From CAZDVK01 sp964508915 (GTDB lineage Bacteria > Pseudomonadota > Alphaproteobacteria > Paracaedibacterales > CAIULA01), in assembly GCA_964508915.1 (NCBI GenBank), contig CAZDVK010000010.1:1-56165 (forward strand): 56,165 nucleotides of DNA, in the 5' to 3' direction. Positions within the stretch are counted from its first letter, which is position 1; the number at the start of each line of letters is the position of its first letter. The notes beneath the pieces are model-generated. The model saw nothing but the letters and a program-made list of their open reading frames with translations, was not told the DNA's origin and searched no databases. Shown here piece by piece: positions 33,964 through 43,078 of the stretch. A program made the translations under genes and the position numbers.

Positions 33964-34617
33964 TTAGCCTTTTTGACGCAGAGTATAACGGATGCACCAC
34001 ACAAGCCCATAGAATAACGGCGTACTGCACACAGTAAAAAATAGCTTCCAACTATAACTATTTCCAATCAAAGGAAGCATTTGTTCTTTTGGAAAAATAC
34101 CAAAAACCGTCATAAAACTGATAACAACAGTGGTATCAATAAGCAGCGATACAGCCGTACTTCCGTTGCTTCGTAACCATAAATACTTGCCGTGGGTCAA
34201 TTTTCGAATAAGGCTATATAAAATGACATCCACTGACTGGGCGATGTAGCACGCCAAAATTGAACCTAAAAAAGCTATGCTATAAAAACCAAATACCTTA
34301 GAAAACGTAGGGTCATCAATTTTAGACCAGGTGGTGGCTGGTAAAAAAACCATAAAGCTTATGATCAGTGCAACCATGACGTTCATATAAATGGATAGCC
34401 GTACCGTAAAGTTTGCTTTTTCTTTGCCAAAAAATTCTGTAATGACATCGGTTATTAAGAACGTTAACGGGTACAAAACAGCCCCTGCTGACAGTTGAAA
34501 AGTGTAGACCCCAGGTACACTTAACAATACGAATTTTTGGTATGTTAAGTTGCCTATAACAATCAACACACAAAAAAACGTGCTGAAAGCTGTATAGGTT
34601 TTTTCTTCATGGGTCAT
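33964..34617 (-). CDS. yhhQ: Queuosine precursor transporter
   Basis: This 217-residue inner-membrane protein of the VUT family takes up preQ0 or preQ1 for queuosine modification of tRNA. About six hydrophobic segments are visible, with the conserved AGAVLYPLTFLITDVITEFFGK and QSVDVILY stretches. Its start overlaps the phhB stop by 4 bp, forming phhA-phhB-yhhQ. Confidence 0.88.
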   Translation of the reverse strand: MTHEEKTYTAFSTFFCVLIVIGNLTYQKFVLLSVPGVYTFQLSAGAVLYPLTFLITDVITEFFGKEKANFTVRLSIYMNVMVALIISFMVFLPATTWSKIDDPTFSKVFGFYSIAFLGSILACYIAQSVDVILYSLIRKLTHGKYLWLRSNGSTAVSLLIDTTVVISFMTVFGIFPKEQMLPLIGNSYSWKLFFTVCSTPLFYGLVWCIRYTLRQKG

Positions 34618-34895
34618 AGCTGAACTCCATCAATTAATGCTGCCAAATGAAAATCTTTTTCCGTTAATGTATTGGTGTCGTGGGTCCAAATTTCTACGGA
34701 ACATTTTCCCCATTGAATGGTGATATTTGGGTGATGATTTAGCTGTTCTGCAAAGACTGCAATTTTGTTGGTAAAAGCCAATGGTTTTGTAAAATTCGAA
34801 AAATCAAATTCTGCATACAAATGCCCCATGGAATTTATGGTCCAACGGCTTGATAAGGTGGACATTTGTTTTTTTAAATCAAAAGGTACTGTCAT
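34614..34895 (-). CDS. phhB: 4a-hydroxytetrahydrobiopterin dehydratase
   Basis: PhhB regenerates the pterin cofactor used by phenylalanine hydroxylase. The 93-residue protein has the PCD/DCoH hallmark FAEQLNHHPNITIQW with the catalytic histidines, and WTINSMGHLYAEFDF before it. It overlaps phhA by 17 bp and yhhQ by 4 bp. Confidence 0.93.
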   Translation of the reverse strand: MTVPFDLKKQMSTLSSRWTINSMGHLYAEFDFSNFTKPLAFTNKIAVFAEQLNHHPNITIQWGKCSVEIWTHDTNTLTEKDFHLAALIDGVQL

Positions 34896-35697
34896 GAATT
34901 TTTTCCTCTCCGTTTATTAAAATTCCTTCATCTACATCTGGAAAAGTTTGGCAAAAACCTTTTATTTCCAACCAGTTTAAATTTTTTAAGGTTTCAAATA
35001 ACTGTTGAAAACTATGAATAACAAAGTATGTCTTTTGAAAAGAATCAATATGGTATTTTGTCTTCATTGCCCGTAACGGGTTAAAAGAAATGCGTTTTGG
35101 AAAATTAGATTCCAAGGCATAGATTGATTCCCCCTTGGATGACGTAATGCCAGCGCCATAAATACGTATGCCCTGAGGTGTCATAATTAACCCAAACTCT
35201 ACTGTAAACCAGTACAAGGCACCTGCAAATTTCACTAAATCCAAATCAATGGCTTCTAGGCCTTTATGGCCAAAAGCCTCCATAAAATCAGCAAAAATTG
35301 GGTTTGTTAGCAACGGAATGTGCCCAAAAACATCATGGAAAATGTCAGGTTCTTCCAGATAATCAAGTTGGTTGGGCTTTCGAATAAAACACCCCACAGG
35401 AAATTGCCTGTTGGATAAGAATTTAAAAAATAAATCTTCAGGAATAAACCCTTTTACAGGAACAAGGGAAAAGCGGGTAGTTTTCCTTAGAATCGTATTG
35501 AGGTCTGAAAGTTTAGGAATTTTTGATTCACATAAATCAAGTTTGGCCATACCGTCTAAAACCTCTTGAGGTGTTCGGTTTTTTAGTAAAATATTTTGCC
35601 TATTAAATAGTATTTGCCAGACAGCGTGTTCTTGTGTGGTGAATTGATCCCAATTTTCATGGGTAACCATTGGGTGTGTTAAATGTTCAAAAGACAT
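34879..35697 (-). CDS. phhA: Phenylalanine-4-hydroxylase
   Basis: PhhA makes tyrosine from phenylalanine with a tetrahydropterin and iron. The 272-residue catalytic domain, without the animal regulatory domain, has the iron ligands in PDIFHDVFGHIPLL (two His) and YWFTVEFGL (Glu). GAGG lies 6 nt before the ATG. In a reduced genome it probably supplies tyrosine rather than degrading phenylalanine; that is inference. Confidence 0.95.
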   Translation of the reverse strand: MSFEHLTHPMVTHENWDQFTTQEHAVWQILFNRQNILLKNRTPQEVLDGMAKLDLCESKIPKLSDLNTILRKTTRFSLVPVKGFIPEDLFFKFLSNRQFPVGCFIRKPNQLDYLEEPDIFHDVFGHIPLLTNPIFADFMEAFGHKGLEAIDLDLVKFAGALYWFTVEFGLIMTPQGIRIYGAGITSSKGESIYALESNFPKRISFNPLRAMKTKYHIDSFQKTYFVIHSFQQLFETLKNLNWLEIKGFCQTFPDVDEGILINGEEKIHDSTF

Positions 35698-36092
35698 GAT
35701 AATCCTCTCATCAAAATAGAATTTGGTTTTACAGAAAATGACCTAAAAAATGCGTGCTTAGGCGCAATAATAAAGGGATGAGATGGGATAATAAGAAGGA
35801 GCCAGGATGGCTAGGTAGGAAAACAGAACAGACTGTTCAGAAGGGAAGGAAAATGTTAGTTGGGTTTGGAAACAATGAAAAAACAACATGGGTGTAAACT
35901 CTTTTGACGTAAATTATTAGGCAGTTCGGGTTTATTTCGTTTTAGATAATAGGAACGGTAATACATAATTTGGACCTTTCTTTTGTTAATATGGAATCTA
36001 TATCATTGAATAAAAAAAATTCAAAATAGTTTTCAAACAATAATAATGTGGGGATTAGCCTCTTGTGTTATTTGGGTTTCACAGGAACAGAA
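35698..36092. other. Intergenic gap without recognised gene
   Basis: AT-rich 395-bp gap between phhA (start) and mrcA (end). The only noticeable element is a short palindrome GAACAGACTGTTC (35826-35838). No open frame, RNA or promoter convincing enough to call. Confidence 0.5.
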
Positions 36093-38282
36093 TTAAATGC
36101 CTTTTTTCTTGTAAAAACCAGATGACATCACGTTATGGACAAAGCGTTCGTAGATGGGTAAGGCAGCCCGAGAGCCTGTTTCCTGAACGCCTAAAGGTTT
36201 TGGTGTTGGAAAGCCCATAAAAATACCAACAATCAATTCTGGGCCTTGTTCTTTGGGTTTAATAGACCCCACAAACCATGCATCTTTACAATCATTGGTG
36301 GTTCCTGTTTTCCCACTAATTTTGATAGGGTACGCTGTCATTAAGGGCTGAAGTCTTCTACCTGTTCCCCTTAACACAACGCCCTCTAACATGCCTTCCA
36401 TTGTTGCAGCCAGCTCTTTTGAAATAAGCTGGGTTTTCTTATCTGAAGCTGAAGACGTTAAAATTTTCCCATGTCGGTCGGTTATATTTTGGATTAATGT
36501 GGGGGTGATTTTGTAGCCCCCATTTAAAAGGGCGGCGTATGCTGTTACTAATTTTAAAACAGTTGTTTCACCTGCCCCTAATGACATGGCCAACTGAAGG
36601 GGCATTTGGTTTATAATTCCAAATCGTTCAGCAACTTGCTGAACAGGTTTCATGCCCATTTCATGCGCCAAACGAACGGTCATTAGGTTTCTGGAAAATT
36701 CAACGCCTTGATATAGGGGCGATGGACCATTAAAACGACCATTAATGTTTTTAGGTGCATAAACACCCAACCCATTTCCCAAATCAACCTCAATGGGGGA
36801 ATCATTAATAATGCTGTGAGTTGTGTAGCCTTTTTCAAGCGCTGCTAAATAAACAAAAGGTTTAAAAGCAGATCCTGGCTGGCGCATAGCCTGTGTTGCA
36901 CAGTTAAAGTGACTTATTTCAAAGCTATATCCACCTGTTAGTGCCAGCACATGTCCTGTTTGAATATTCATCACAACAATAGCGCCTGTTATCTCTGGAA
37001 TTTGAAACAGTTTATAGGGGTTTTTGTCTGTATCTTGGGTGACTAAAATGACGTCTCCCCGGTTTAAAACCTGGTTCACCTTTGTGATTTCTGGGCCAGT
37101 TTCTTCTTCATTTTTGTAAGACCGGGCCCATTGAACAGATTCTTTTTGCAGGGAAGTTGATTGACCATCTTTAAAATAAATGGTCGCTTGTTGTGCATTA
37201 ACATTGGTTACAAGGGCAAGTTTTGCATTTGCTGTGCTGGCACCGGCAGGCAGGGCAATTTTTTTAAAATCCTCAAACATTTTGTAGTCTGTTTCACCCG
37301 TTACTGTTGACACAGGGCCGCGCCAGCCATGACGTTGGTCATATTCGATAAGCCCTTGCCGTAATGCTTTTTCAGATGCTTCTTGAACGGCTGGTTCCAG
37401 CGTTGTGCTAACGACAAGGCCCCCTGTATAAACGACATTTTCACCGTACATTTGAATAAGGGAACGTCTAACCTCTTCAGCAAAATAGTCAGCTTCAAGA
37501 ATTTTTTGTGATTGATTGATAACACGTAAGGGATCTTTTTGGGCCCAAAGGCCTTGTTCTTTGGTAATTATTTTGTCTTCAACAAGTCGTTGCACCACCC
37601 AGTCGCGGCGACTTTTAGCGCGTGTATAATCTTTTACAGGATGATACGTTGCAGGTGCTTTGGGTAACGATGCTAAAAAAGCTGACTCAGCAATAGTGAG
37701 TTCATCCAGACTTTTACCAAAATATGTTTGGGCAGCAGCCAGCACCCCGTAACTGCTGCACCCCAGATAAATTTGGTTTAAATAAAGCTCTAAAATACGT
37801 TCTTTGCTTAAAGCCTGCTCTAGCCGTATAGACATAATAACTTCGCGAATTTTTCGGCCAAAAGAACGGTCATTTCCAACCAAAAAGTTTTTGGCAACCT
37901 GCTGTGTAATGGTAGATGCCCCCAAAGAACGACCACCCCAGTTGCCACGGAATGTATTCGCCAAAAAAGCCCGGCCCACACTGAACAAATTGACCCCAGG
38001 ATGATAATAAAAATTTTTGTCTTCAGCTGATAAAAATGCTTGCACTAAAAGGGGGGGGATTTTGTCAATTGACACAAAAGTGCGCTTTTCCTTGGCATAT
38101 TCCCGAAGAAGTTGGGCGTTTCCCGCGTAAACCCGGGTTACAATAGGGGGGTAATATTCTTTTAGAAACTCGTAATGTGGCAAATCGCGTGCAAAATAAA
38201 AAAATGCAAAGAAAATAAAAGCGCTAAAGCTTGTTCCAACAAACAAGATTGCTGTAAAAATGCGAATCAAGGGTACGAACAC
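36093..38282 (-). CDS. mrcA: Penicillin-binding protein 1A (transglycosylase/transpeptidase)
   Basis: This class A PBP polymerises and cross-links peptidoglycan in the periplasm. The 729-residue protein has one N-terminal anchor, a glycosyltransferase domain (AEDKNFYYHPGVN, GASTITQQVAKN, ELYLNQIYLG) and a transpeptidase domain (active-site SAFK, SRN, KTGTT). It begins with GTG. Its retention shows the organism keeps a murein layer. Confidence 0.96.
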   Translation of the reverse strand: MFVPLIRIFTAILFVGTSFSAFIFFAFFYFARDLPHYEFLKEYYPPIVTRVYAGNAQLLREYAKEKRTFVSIDKIPPLLVQAFLSAEDKNFYYHPGVNLFSVGRAFLANTFRGNWGGRSLGASTITQQVAKNFLVGNDRSFGRKIREVIMSIRLEQALSKERILELYLNQIYLGCSSYGVLAAAQTYFGKSLDELTIAESAFLASLPKAPATYHPVKDYTRAKSRRDWVVQRLVEDKIITKEQGLWAQKDPLRVINQSQKILEADYFAEEVRRSLIQMYGENVVYTGGLVVSTTLEPAVQEASEKALRQGLIEYDQRHGWRGPVSTVTGETDYKMFEDFKKIALPAGASTANAKLALVTNVNAQQATIYFKDGQSTSLQKESVQWARSYKNEEETGPEITKVNQVLNRGDVILVTQDTDKNPYKLFQIPEITGAIVVMNIQTGHVLALTGGYSFEISHFNCATQAMRQPGSAFKPFVYLAALEKGYTTHSIINDSPIEVDLGNGLGVYAPKNINGRFNGPSPLYQGVEFSRNLMTVRLAHEMGMKPVQQVAERFGIINQMPLQLAMSLGAGETTVLKLVTAYAALLNGGYKITPTLIQNITDRHGKILTSSASDKKTQLISKELAATMEGMLEGVVLRGTGRRLQPLMTAYPIKISGKTGTTNDCKDAWFVGSIKPKEQGPELIVGIFMGFPTPKPLGVQETGSRAALPIYERFVHNVMSSGFYKKKGI

Positions 38283-38433
38283 AAGCTATTTTCCAACTTT
38301 GTTTTCTTCTAATAACTATTCTAACCCTGAAACAGATTTAGTCAAAAGAAGGATATGAAGGTAAGAACAGATTACTTTGTTGCGCTGCTTAAAAATTACC
38401 CTAAAACTATTATTGAAGATGAACCATTTGAAC

Positions 38434-38800
38434 TTTTTTAAGAAATCTTTTTGTTTTTTAACTCCATTTTAACCACCTTGCTCTTAAGATGACAATTGGA
38501 GGTAAGCTAAACCATCTAATGGGTGGTTCGAAGCTGGATGTTATATCTGTTTTCTAACATATGACAGTGTATTGTATGTGATTAGAAAATTCGTTTGGCT
38601 AACCTATACCATGCGCGCGCATGGAAAGGGAAGCTGGTTGATAATGACCGGAAGTCATTGTTCAAGCGAAACCTGGATTATGTTTTGAAAAAAACATAAA
38701 AAAGGGAATGGGCGGAGCTTTGTTGTGGTGTGCGGAGGGGTGGCGCTGTGCACTGGTTTTTCGGGGTCTAGGTGGGCCCCGCGCAGTGGGCGGGGTGTGT
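38434..38800 (+). ncRNA. Structured repeat family, copy D (candidate ncRNA)
   Basis: This copy fills most of the 615-bp gap after mrcA and aligns with copy C throughout. The upstream block TTTTTTAAC--TTTTAACC--TAAGAT--ACAATTGG has the same spacing. Stems: ACCATC/GGTGGT (38511/38522), TTTTCTAA/TTAGAAAA (38550/38582), the 16-nt palindrome CCATGCGCGCGCATGG (38609-38624), ATAATGAC/GTCATTGT (38641/38654, loop CGGAA), and CCCGC/GTGGG (38778/38786, loop GCA). The third stem is entirely different in sequence from copy C yet still perfect, which argues for selection on structure. A short frame ATGGGCGGAGC (38708) starts in the 3' domain but may be incidental. Confidence 0.6.
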
Positions 38801-38897
38801 TTGAATCAAACTTATGTATGGTCTTCTGCGCCCAAACTACTTTTCTTTTGCCACAAAAAACTAGATTGCCATTTCTTAAAATTCACGACTTATAAAG

Positions 38898-39746
38898 TTA
38901 CTTTTTCAATATAGGATCAAGCTTTGCCATCCTTTTCAACGATGGTATCAAAGCATAAAACCCATAGGGGTGCAGCCAAAAAGCTTTCATAAGGTTCTTA
39001 AAACTTTTTGCATATTTTTTTTCCCACATAAAAAGGCTGGATTTTTCAACCAAAAGCCCCGCTTGAAAAATTTTTAGGTTGTCGGGGGGTAGGTTTTTAT
39101 ATTTGTCTTCCAAGGCATTTAAAGAAGAAAGTGTATCTACAGGCTTACCAGGCCTTAGGTAAACACGGCCCAAAATTTCCGGCACGATATGGGGCATGTT
39201 ACCTTTCAGATACTGCTGAATAAACCAATCCCAGTCCTCAAATCGTTTCAGGGACGTGTCAAAGGGTGTTTCCATTAAAAAATCCCGCTGGCACATTAGT
39301 GTCGTGCCTGGGTTTAAGCGGCAACCAAACAATATATCTTCTTTTTTTTTAAGAACTGGAATGTAAGGGGTTTCAGTATTTTCCCGCACCATCATACAGC
39401 CGGCGACGCTCAAGCCATGTTTTTCTGTGAAAGGCAATTGAATAGCTAATTTTTCCGGCAGCCATGCATCATCTGAATCTAAAAAAGCAACAATATGGGC
39501 ACGTGCTTGTTGAACACCGAAATTGCGGGCAGCTGCAGCCCCTTGATTCGGGGTATAATGATATTGAATTCGGGCATCATTGAAAGAATTAATGATGTCT
39601 TTTGTATGATCGGTAGATCCATCGTCTACAACAATCAACTCAAATTCCCCAAATGTTTGGTTGAGAACGCTAGCAATAGAGCGTGACAGCTCTAAAGCCC
39701 GGTTATAGGTTGGAATAATAACCGAAGCTTTTGTATTCTTTTTCAC
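38898..39746 (-). CDS. Family 2 glycosyltransferase
   Basis: A 282-residue cytoplasmic GT-A enzyme for surface polysaccharide: SVIIPTYNRALELSRSIASV at the start, VVDDGSTDHT (nucleotide site), FLDSDDAWLPEK (DxD metal motif). The donor and acceptor are unknown. It starts with GTG overlapping the wzt-like stop (GTGA). It belongs to a wzm-wzt-GT2 operon on the minus strand. Confidence 0.88.
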   Translation of the reverse strand: MKKNTKASVIIPTYNRALELSRSIASVLNQTFGEFELIVVDDGSTDHTKDIINSFNDARIQYHYTPNQGAAAARNFGVQQARAHIVAFLDSDDAWLPEKLAIQLPFTEKHGLSVAGCMMVRENTETPYIPVLKKKEDILFGCRLNPGTTLMCQRDFLMETPFDTSLKRFEDWDWFIQQYLKGNMPHIVPEILGRVYLRPGKPVDTLSSLNALEDKYKNLPPDNLKIFQAGLLVEKSSLFMWEKKYAKSFKNLMKAFWLHPYGFYALIPSLKRMAKLDPILKK

Positions 39747-40462
39747 TTAGGGGGGCCTTCGTAAATAAGCTTACCTTTTTCTAGTTCAATAATTCGTGTA
39801 CAGAACTTTTTAATAATAGATGGATCATGAGAAACCATCAAAATGGTGGCTCCACTTAAAATAAGTTCATGCATTTTCTTTAGGCTTTTCTGTTGAAAAT
39901 CGATGTCACCAACGGCCCAAATTTCATCTAGAAAAATAATGTCTGCATGTACGTGGGCTGAAATAGAAAAAGCTAACCGTACTGACATACCTGATGAATA
40001 ATACTTCACAGGAATATCTATAAAATCGTTGATGCCTGAAAACTGTAAAATATCGTCAAAAATAGCGTTTGTTTCATCATTATTCATGCCATAAATAGCG
40101 CAACTTAAGTATACGTTTTCTCGGCCTGTCAGGTCTGGGTGAAAGCCTGTGCCAACCTCTAACAAAGATTGAAGGCGTCCGCGAATGATGGCCTTGCCTT
40201 CTGTGGGGGCTGTAATGCGTGACAAAACTTTTAACAGTGTACTCTTCCCGGAGCCATTTCTACCTGTGACGCCTAAAATTTCACCTGGATTAACCTGGAA
40301 TGTAACATCTTTTAAAGCCCAAAAATCCTTCCGACCTACAACAATATGTTTAGATCCAAAAGGAAGCATATTCATAAAGGCTGATTTTAACGACCCCTGT
40401 GTGCCATCAGGGTGTAAGATATAGTGCTTAGACAAATGCTGTACCTCAATAATTGGTTTCAT
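39743..40462 (-). CDS. Polysaccharide ABC exporter ATPase (Wzt/TagH type)
   Basis: The 239-residue ATPase has Walker A GRNGSGKSTLLK, a YSSGMSVRLAFSIS signature (the divergent signature typical of O-antigen and teichoic exporters), Walker B IIFLDEIWAVGD and the switch His MVSHD. The C-terminal carbohydrate-binding domain of longer Wzt proteins is absent. It lies 8 nt after the permease gene. Confidence 0.87.
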   Translation of the reverse strand: MKPIIEVQHLSKHYILHPDGTQGSLKSAFMNMLPFGSKHIVVGRKDFWALKDVTFQVNPGEILGVTGRNGSGKSTLLKVLSRITAPTEGKAIIRGRLQSLLEVGTGFHPDLTGRENVYLSCAIYGMNNDETNAIFDDILQFSGINDFIDIPVKYYSSGMSVRLAFSISAHVHADIIFLDEIWAVGDIDFQQKSLKKMHELILSGATILMVSHDPSIIKKFCTRIIELEKGKLIYEGPPK

Positions 40463-40470
40463 CTAGACAC

Positions 40471-41298
40471 CTACAACATATCTGCTAAAGTGCCAGACCA
40501 GCGGCGAAACAAAAAAACCCCCAGGCAAAAAGCAGCACACGTTCCAAGTAAAGAGGAAATAATACATATGCTGGATGGAAAGGGAACTGTTGTAGTGGTA
40601 GCCCAGCGAAAAGCCTCCACATAACCAACCATGGGGTTCAGGCTGTAAAACCATACAAAACGTTCCGGTATAATTTGCAAAGGGTACATGATGGGGGTTG
40701 CAAAAATCCATAACTGCGTTAACAAAGGAATGACATGGGCTACATCACGAAATTTAGAATTAAGGGCCGACAAAATAAATGCACACCCAAGGCCAAAAGT
40801 AAGAACCCCCACGAAAATAAGGGGAACGTATAAAAACTGTTTGAAAGTAAAAACACCGTAATAAAGCTGTAGAAAAAACAAAAGACCGTAGGCTACAAAA
40901 AAATCGACAGCTGCCCCTAACACGAACGACAGGGGAATAATAATGCGGGGAAAATAAATTTTGGTGATAATGTGACCAAAGCTAGATAGGGCAAAACCCC
41001 CTTGCGTTAGACACCTTGAAAAAAACTGCCAAACGCATAAAGCTGAATATGTATAAACAGCCGTTGGCACACCATAGGTGTTGTTTCTAAAAATAAGCCC
41101 CAAAAATACGACAAAAATAAGCATTAAAGCTAATGGTTGAATGACATTCCACAAAACACCCAAAGCCGTGTTGTTATAGCGAATTTTAATGTCACGCCAC
41201 ACAAGGCGTTGAATTAAATAACGTGTATGAAAAACATCACGCCACAACTCTAAAAAAGATTGCGGTTTTGCTGTGCAAACGTATTCAATATGGCTCAC
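40471..41298 (-). CDS. Polysaccharide ABC exporter permease (Wzm type)
   Basis: The 275-residue ABC-2 membrane protein has about six hydrophobic segments and the Wzm pattern: L-WRDIKIRYNNTALGVLWNVIQPL at the N-terminus and the closing FYSLNPMVGYVEAFR. GTG start with AAGGAG upstream. With the ATPase it exports an undecaprenyl-linked glycan. Confidence 0.87.
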   Translation of the reverse strand: MSHIEYVCTAKPQSFLELWRDVFHTRYLIQRLVWRDIKIRYNNTALGVLWNVIQPLALMLIFVVFLGLIFRNNTYGVPTAVYTYSALCVWQFFSRCLTQGGFALSSFGHIITKIYFPRIIIPLSFVLGAAVDFFVAYGLLFFLQLYYGVFTFKQFLYVPLIFVGVLTFGLGCAFILSALNSKFRDVAHVIPLLTQLWIFATPIMYPLQIIPERFVWFYSLNPMVGYVEAFRWATTTTVPFPSSICIISSLLGTCAAFCLGVFLFRRWSGTLADML

Positions 41299-41432
41299 GT
41301 GGGCTCCTTTTATTCTAATTCACAACAATTAGCACAAAATAGGGTTGGTCGGCAATTTTTCTGAAACCTCTTGAAACATAGGCATAAAGGTCGTACTTTT
41401 TTACATCACACAATACTAACAAGTTTTACAAA

Positions 41433-41759
41433 ATGACCGCTCTGGACCAAATCCACCAGGAAGTACACAATAACCCCGTTGTTTTGTACATGAAAGGCAC
41501 AGCGCAAATGCCCATGTGTGGCTTTTCATCTGTTGTGGCGCAAATTCTTCAAAAACTAAATGTACCTTTTAAAGATGTAAATGTGCTAGCAAACGAAGAA
41601 ATTCGGCAGGGAATTAAGGATTATACCCAATGGCCTACCATCCCCCAACTTTATATTCAGGGTGAATTTATAGGTGGGTGCGATATTATGCGCGAACTCT
41701 ATCAAACAGGCGAATTACAAAAAATGTTGGCAGATAAAGGCATAATTTCTGCTTCTTAA
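41433..41759 (+). CDS. grxD: Monothiol glutaredoxin (CGFS type)
   Basis: This 108-residue protein carries and transfers iron-sulfur clusters. It shows the CGFS active site (MPMCGFSSVV) and the GSH-binding QLYIQGEFIGGCDIM. It opens a plus-strand pair with pgi, 15 bp apart. Confidence 0.94.
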   Translation: MTALDQIHQEVHNNPVVLYMKGTAQMPMCGFSSVVAQILQKLNVPFKDVNVLANEEIRQGIKDYTQWPTIPQLYIQGEFIGGCDIMRELYQTGELQKMLADKGIISAS

Positions 41760-41774
41760 TAAAGGGTAAAATCA

Positions 41775-42992
41775 ATGACCACGTTGGATTCTCATATTTT
41801 TCAAGGTTATTTACAGCAAGCCGAAGAGGCCTTGAACCACCTAAAAGACTTGTCAAAAACATTACCGTTATTTCAGGAACTGACTTTTGACTTTAGTCAC
41901 TTATTACCTTTTGTCGAAAAATTCAAAAAGTTTGACGATATCGTCATTCTTGGAACAGGTGGTTCTAGTTTAGGGGGACAAGCAGTCACCGCCCTTCGCA
42001 CAACCCAAAAACCGCGCCTTCATTTTTTAGATAATATAGACGGCACCAGTTTCAATAAGATTTTTGATAATGTTTCCTTAGAAAAAACAGGTGTTATTGC
42101 CATTTCTAAATCGGGTAATACGGCTGAAACTTTAATGCAGCTGTTAACTGCCCTGCAGCTTTTTGAAGGAAAACCCATTGATCAACATTTCCTAATTGTT
42201 TCAGAGCCTGGTAACAATGCCATCCGTGAAGTGGCAAGTCGCTTTTCTATTTCATGCCTGGATCACCCGCCACATATTGGGGGACGGTATTCAGTATTTA
42301 CGATTGTTGGTTTGCTGCCAGCTTTACTGGCTGGCCAAAATGTAACAGCTTTTCGCGAAGGGGCCATATCAGCCCTACGTAGTTTAGACGTTGATCATGT
42401 TAAGAAGTGCCCACCTTTGATGGGAGCCCTTGTCCAAGCATCTTTGATGAAACAAGGTGTGAATCAAACAGTCATGATTCCTTATTGTGATCGACTAACT
42501 TTGCTAAGTTCTTGGTTCTGTCAGCTTTGGGCAGAAAGTTTAGGCAAAAAAGATGAAGGTGGAACCCGGAAAGGAACAACACCCATTCGTGCTTTGGGAA
42601 CTGTGGATCAACATTCCCAGCTGCAGTTGTATCTAGATGGCCCGCAGGATAAATTTTTTACATTCATCACCCTGAAAAATCAGGAAGAAACTGCCAAAAT
42701 TTCTTATGACCAGTTTGTGCACCCTGCCTTAACCAGCTTACATGGCAAGACCATGGGGCAATTAATGATTGCAGAGCAAAAAGCAACCCTTGATACATTA
42801 CGTGCCCAAGGTGCGCCCGTCCGTGAAATGGCTATGGAATCCATGGATGAAGAGGATTTGGGTGAATTAATGATGCATTTTATTTTAGAAACCCTAGCCA
42901 CTGCTTATTTGTTAGGCATAAACCCTTTTGATCAGCCAGCTGTAGAAGATGGTAAAAAAAGGGCTTTGATATACCTAGAGGAAACAGTTTAA
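41775..42992 (+). CDS. pgi: Glucose-6-phosphate isomerase, short form
   Basis: Pgi interconverts glucose-6-phosphate and fructose-6-phosphate. The 405-residue protein has the SIS-domain motifs GTGGSSLGGQAV, ISKSGNTAET, GGRYSVFTIVGL, and GTVDQHSQLQLYLDGP with the catalytic His. It is much shorter than the 550-residue enterobacterial enzyme, as in some alphaproteobacteria. Both catalytic regions are kept. Confidence 0.9.
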   Translation: MTTLDSHIFQGYLQQAEEALNHLKDLSKTLPLFQELTFDFSHLLPFVEKFKKFDDIVILGTGGSSLGGQAVTALRTTQKPRLHFLDNIDGTSFNKIFDNVSLEKTGVIAISKSGNTAETLMQLLTALQLFEGKPIDQHFLIVSEPGNNAIREVASRFSISCLDHPPHIGGRYSVFTIVGLLPALLAGQNVTAFREGAISALRSLDVDHVKKCPPLMGALVQASLMKQGVNQTVMIPYCDRLTLLSSWFCQLWAESLGKKDEGGTRKGTTPIRALGTVDQHSQLQLYLDGPQDKFFTFITLKNQEETAKISYDQFVHPALTSLHGKTMGQLMIAEQKATLDTLRAQGAPVREMAMESMDEEDLGELMMHFILETLATAYLLGINPFDQPAVEDGKKRALIYLEETV

Positions 42993-43010
42993 AAAGTTTT
43001 GGCCGTGGCT

Positions 43011-43048
43011 TTTTCTTGTATATTCCCTTCTTGGCTAGTACAAGAAAA
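43011..43048 (+). repeat. Perfect 10-bp inverted repeat in the asnB leader
   Basis: TTTTCTTGTA (43011-43020) and TACAAGAAAA (43039-43048) are exactly complementary, separated by 18 nt. It lies 30 nt before the asnB ATG; no T-run follows. It could be an operator or a leader hairpin. Confidence 0.5.
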
Positions 43049-43078
43049 CTAGAGGATTTTAGGTTTTAGGTTTTTACC

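Noticed and set aside
35826..35838. Palindrome GAACAGACTGTTC as a possible LexA box
   Set aside because: Spacing does not fit the alphaproteobacterial GTTC-N7-GTTC box, and the neighbours phhA and mrcA are not SOS genes.
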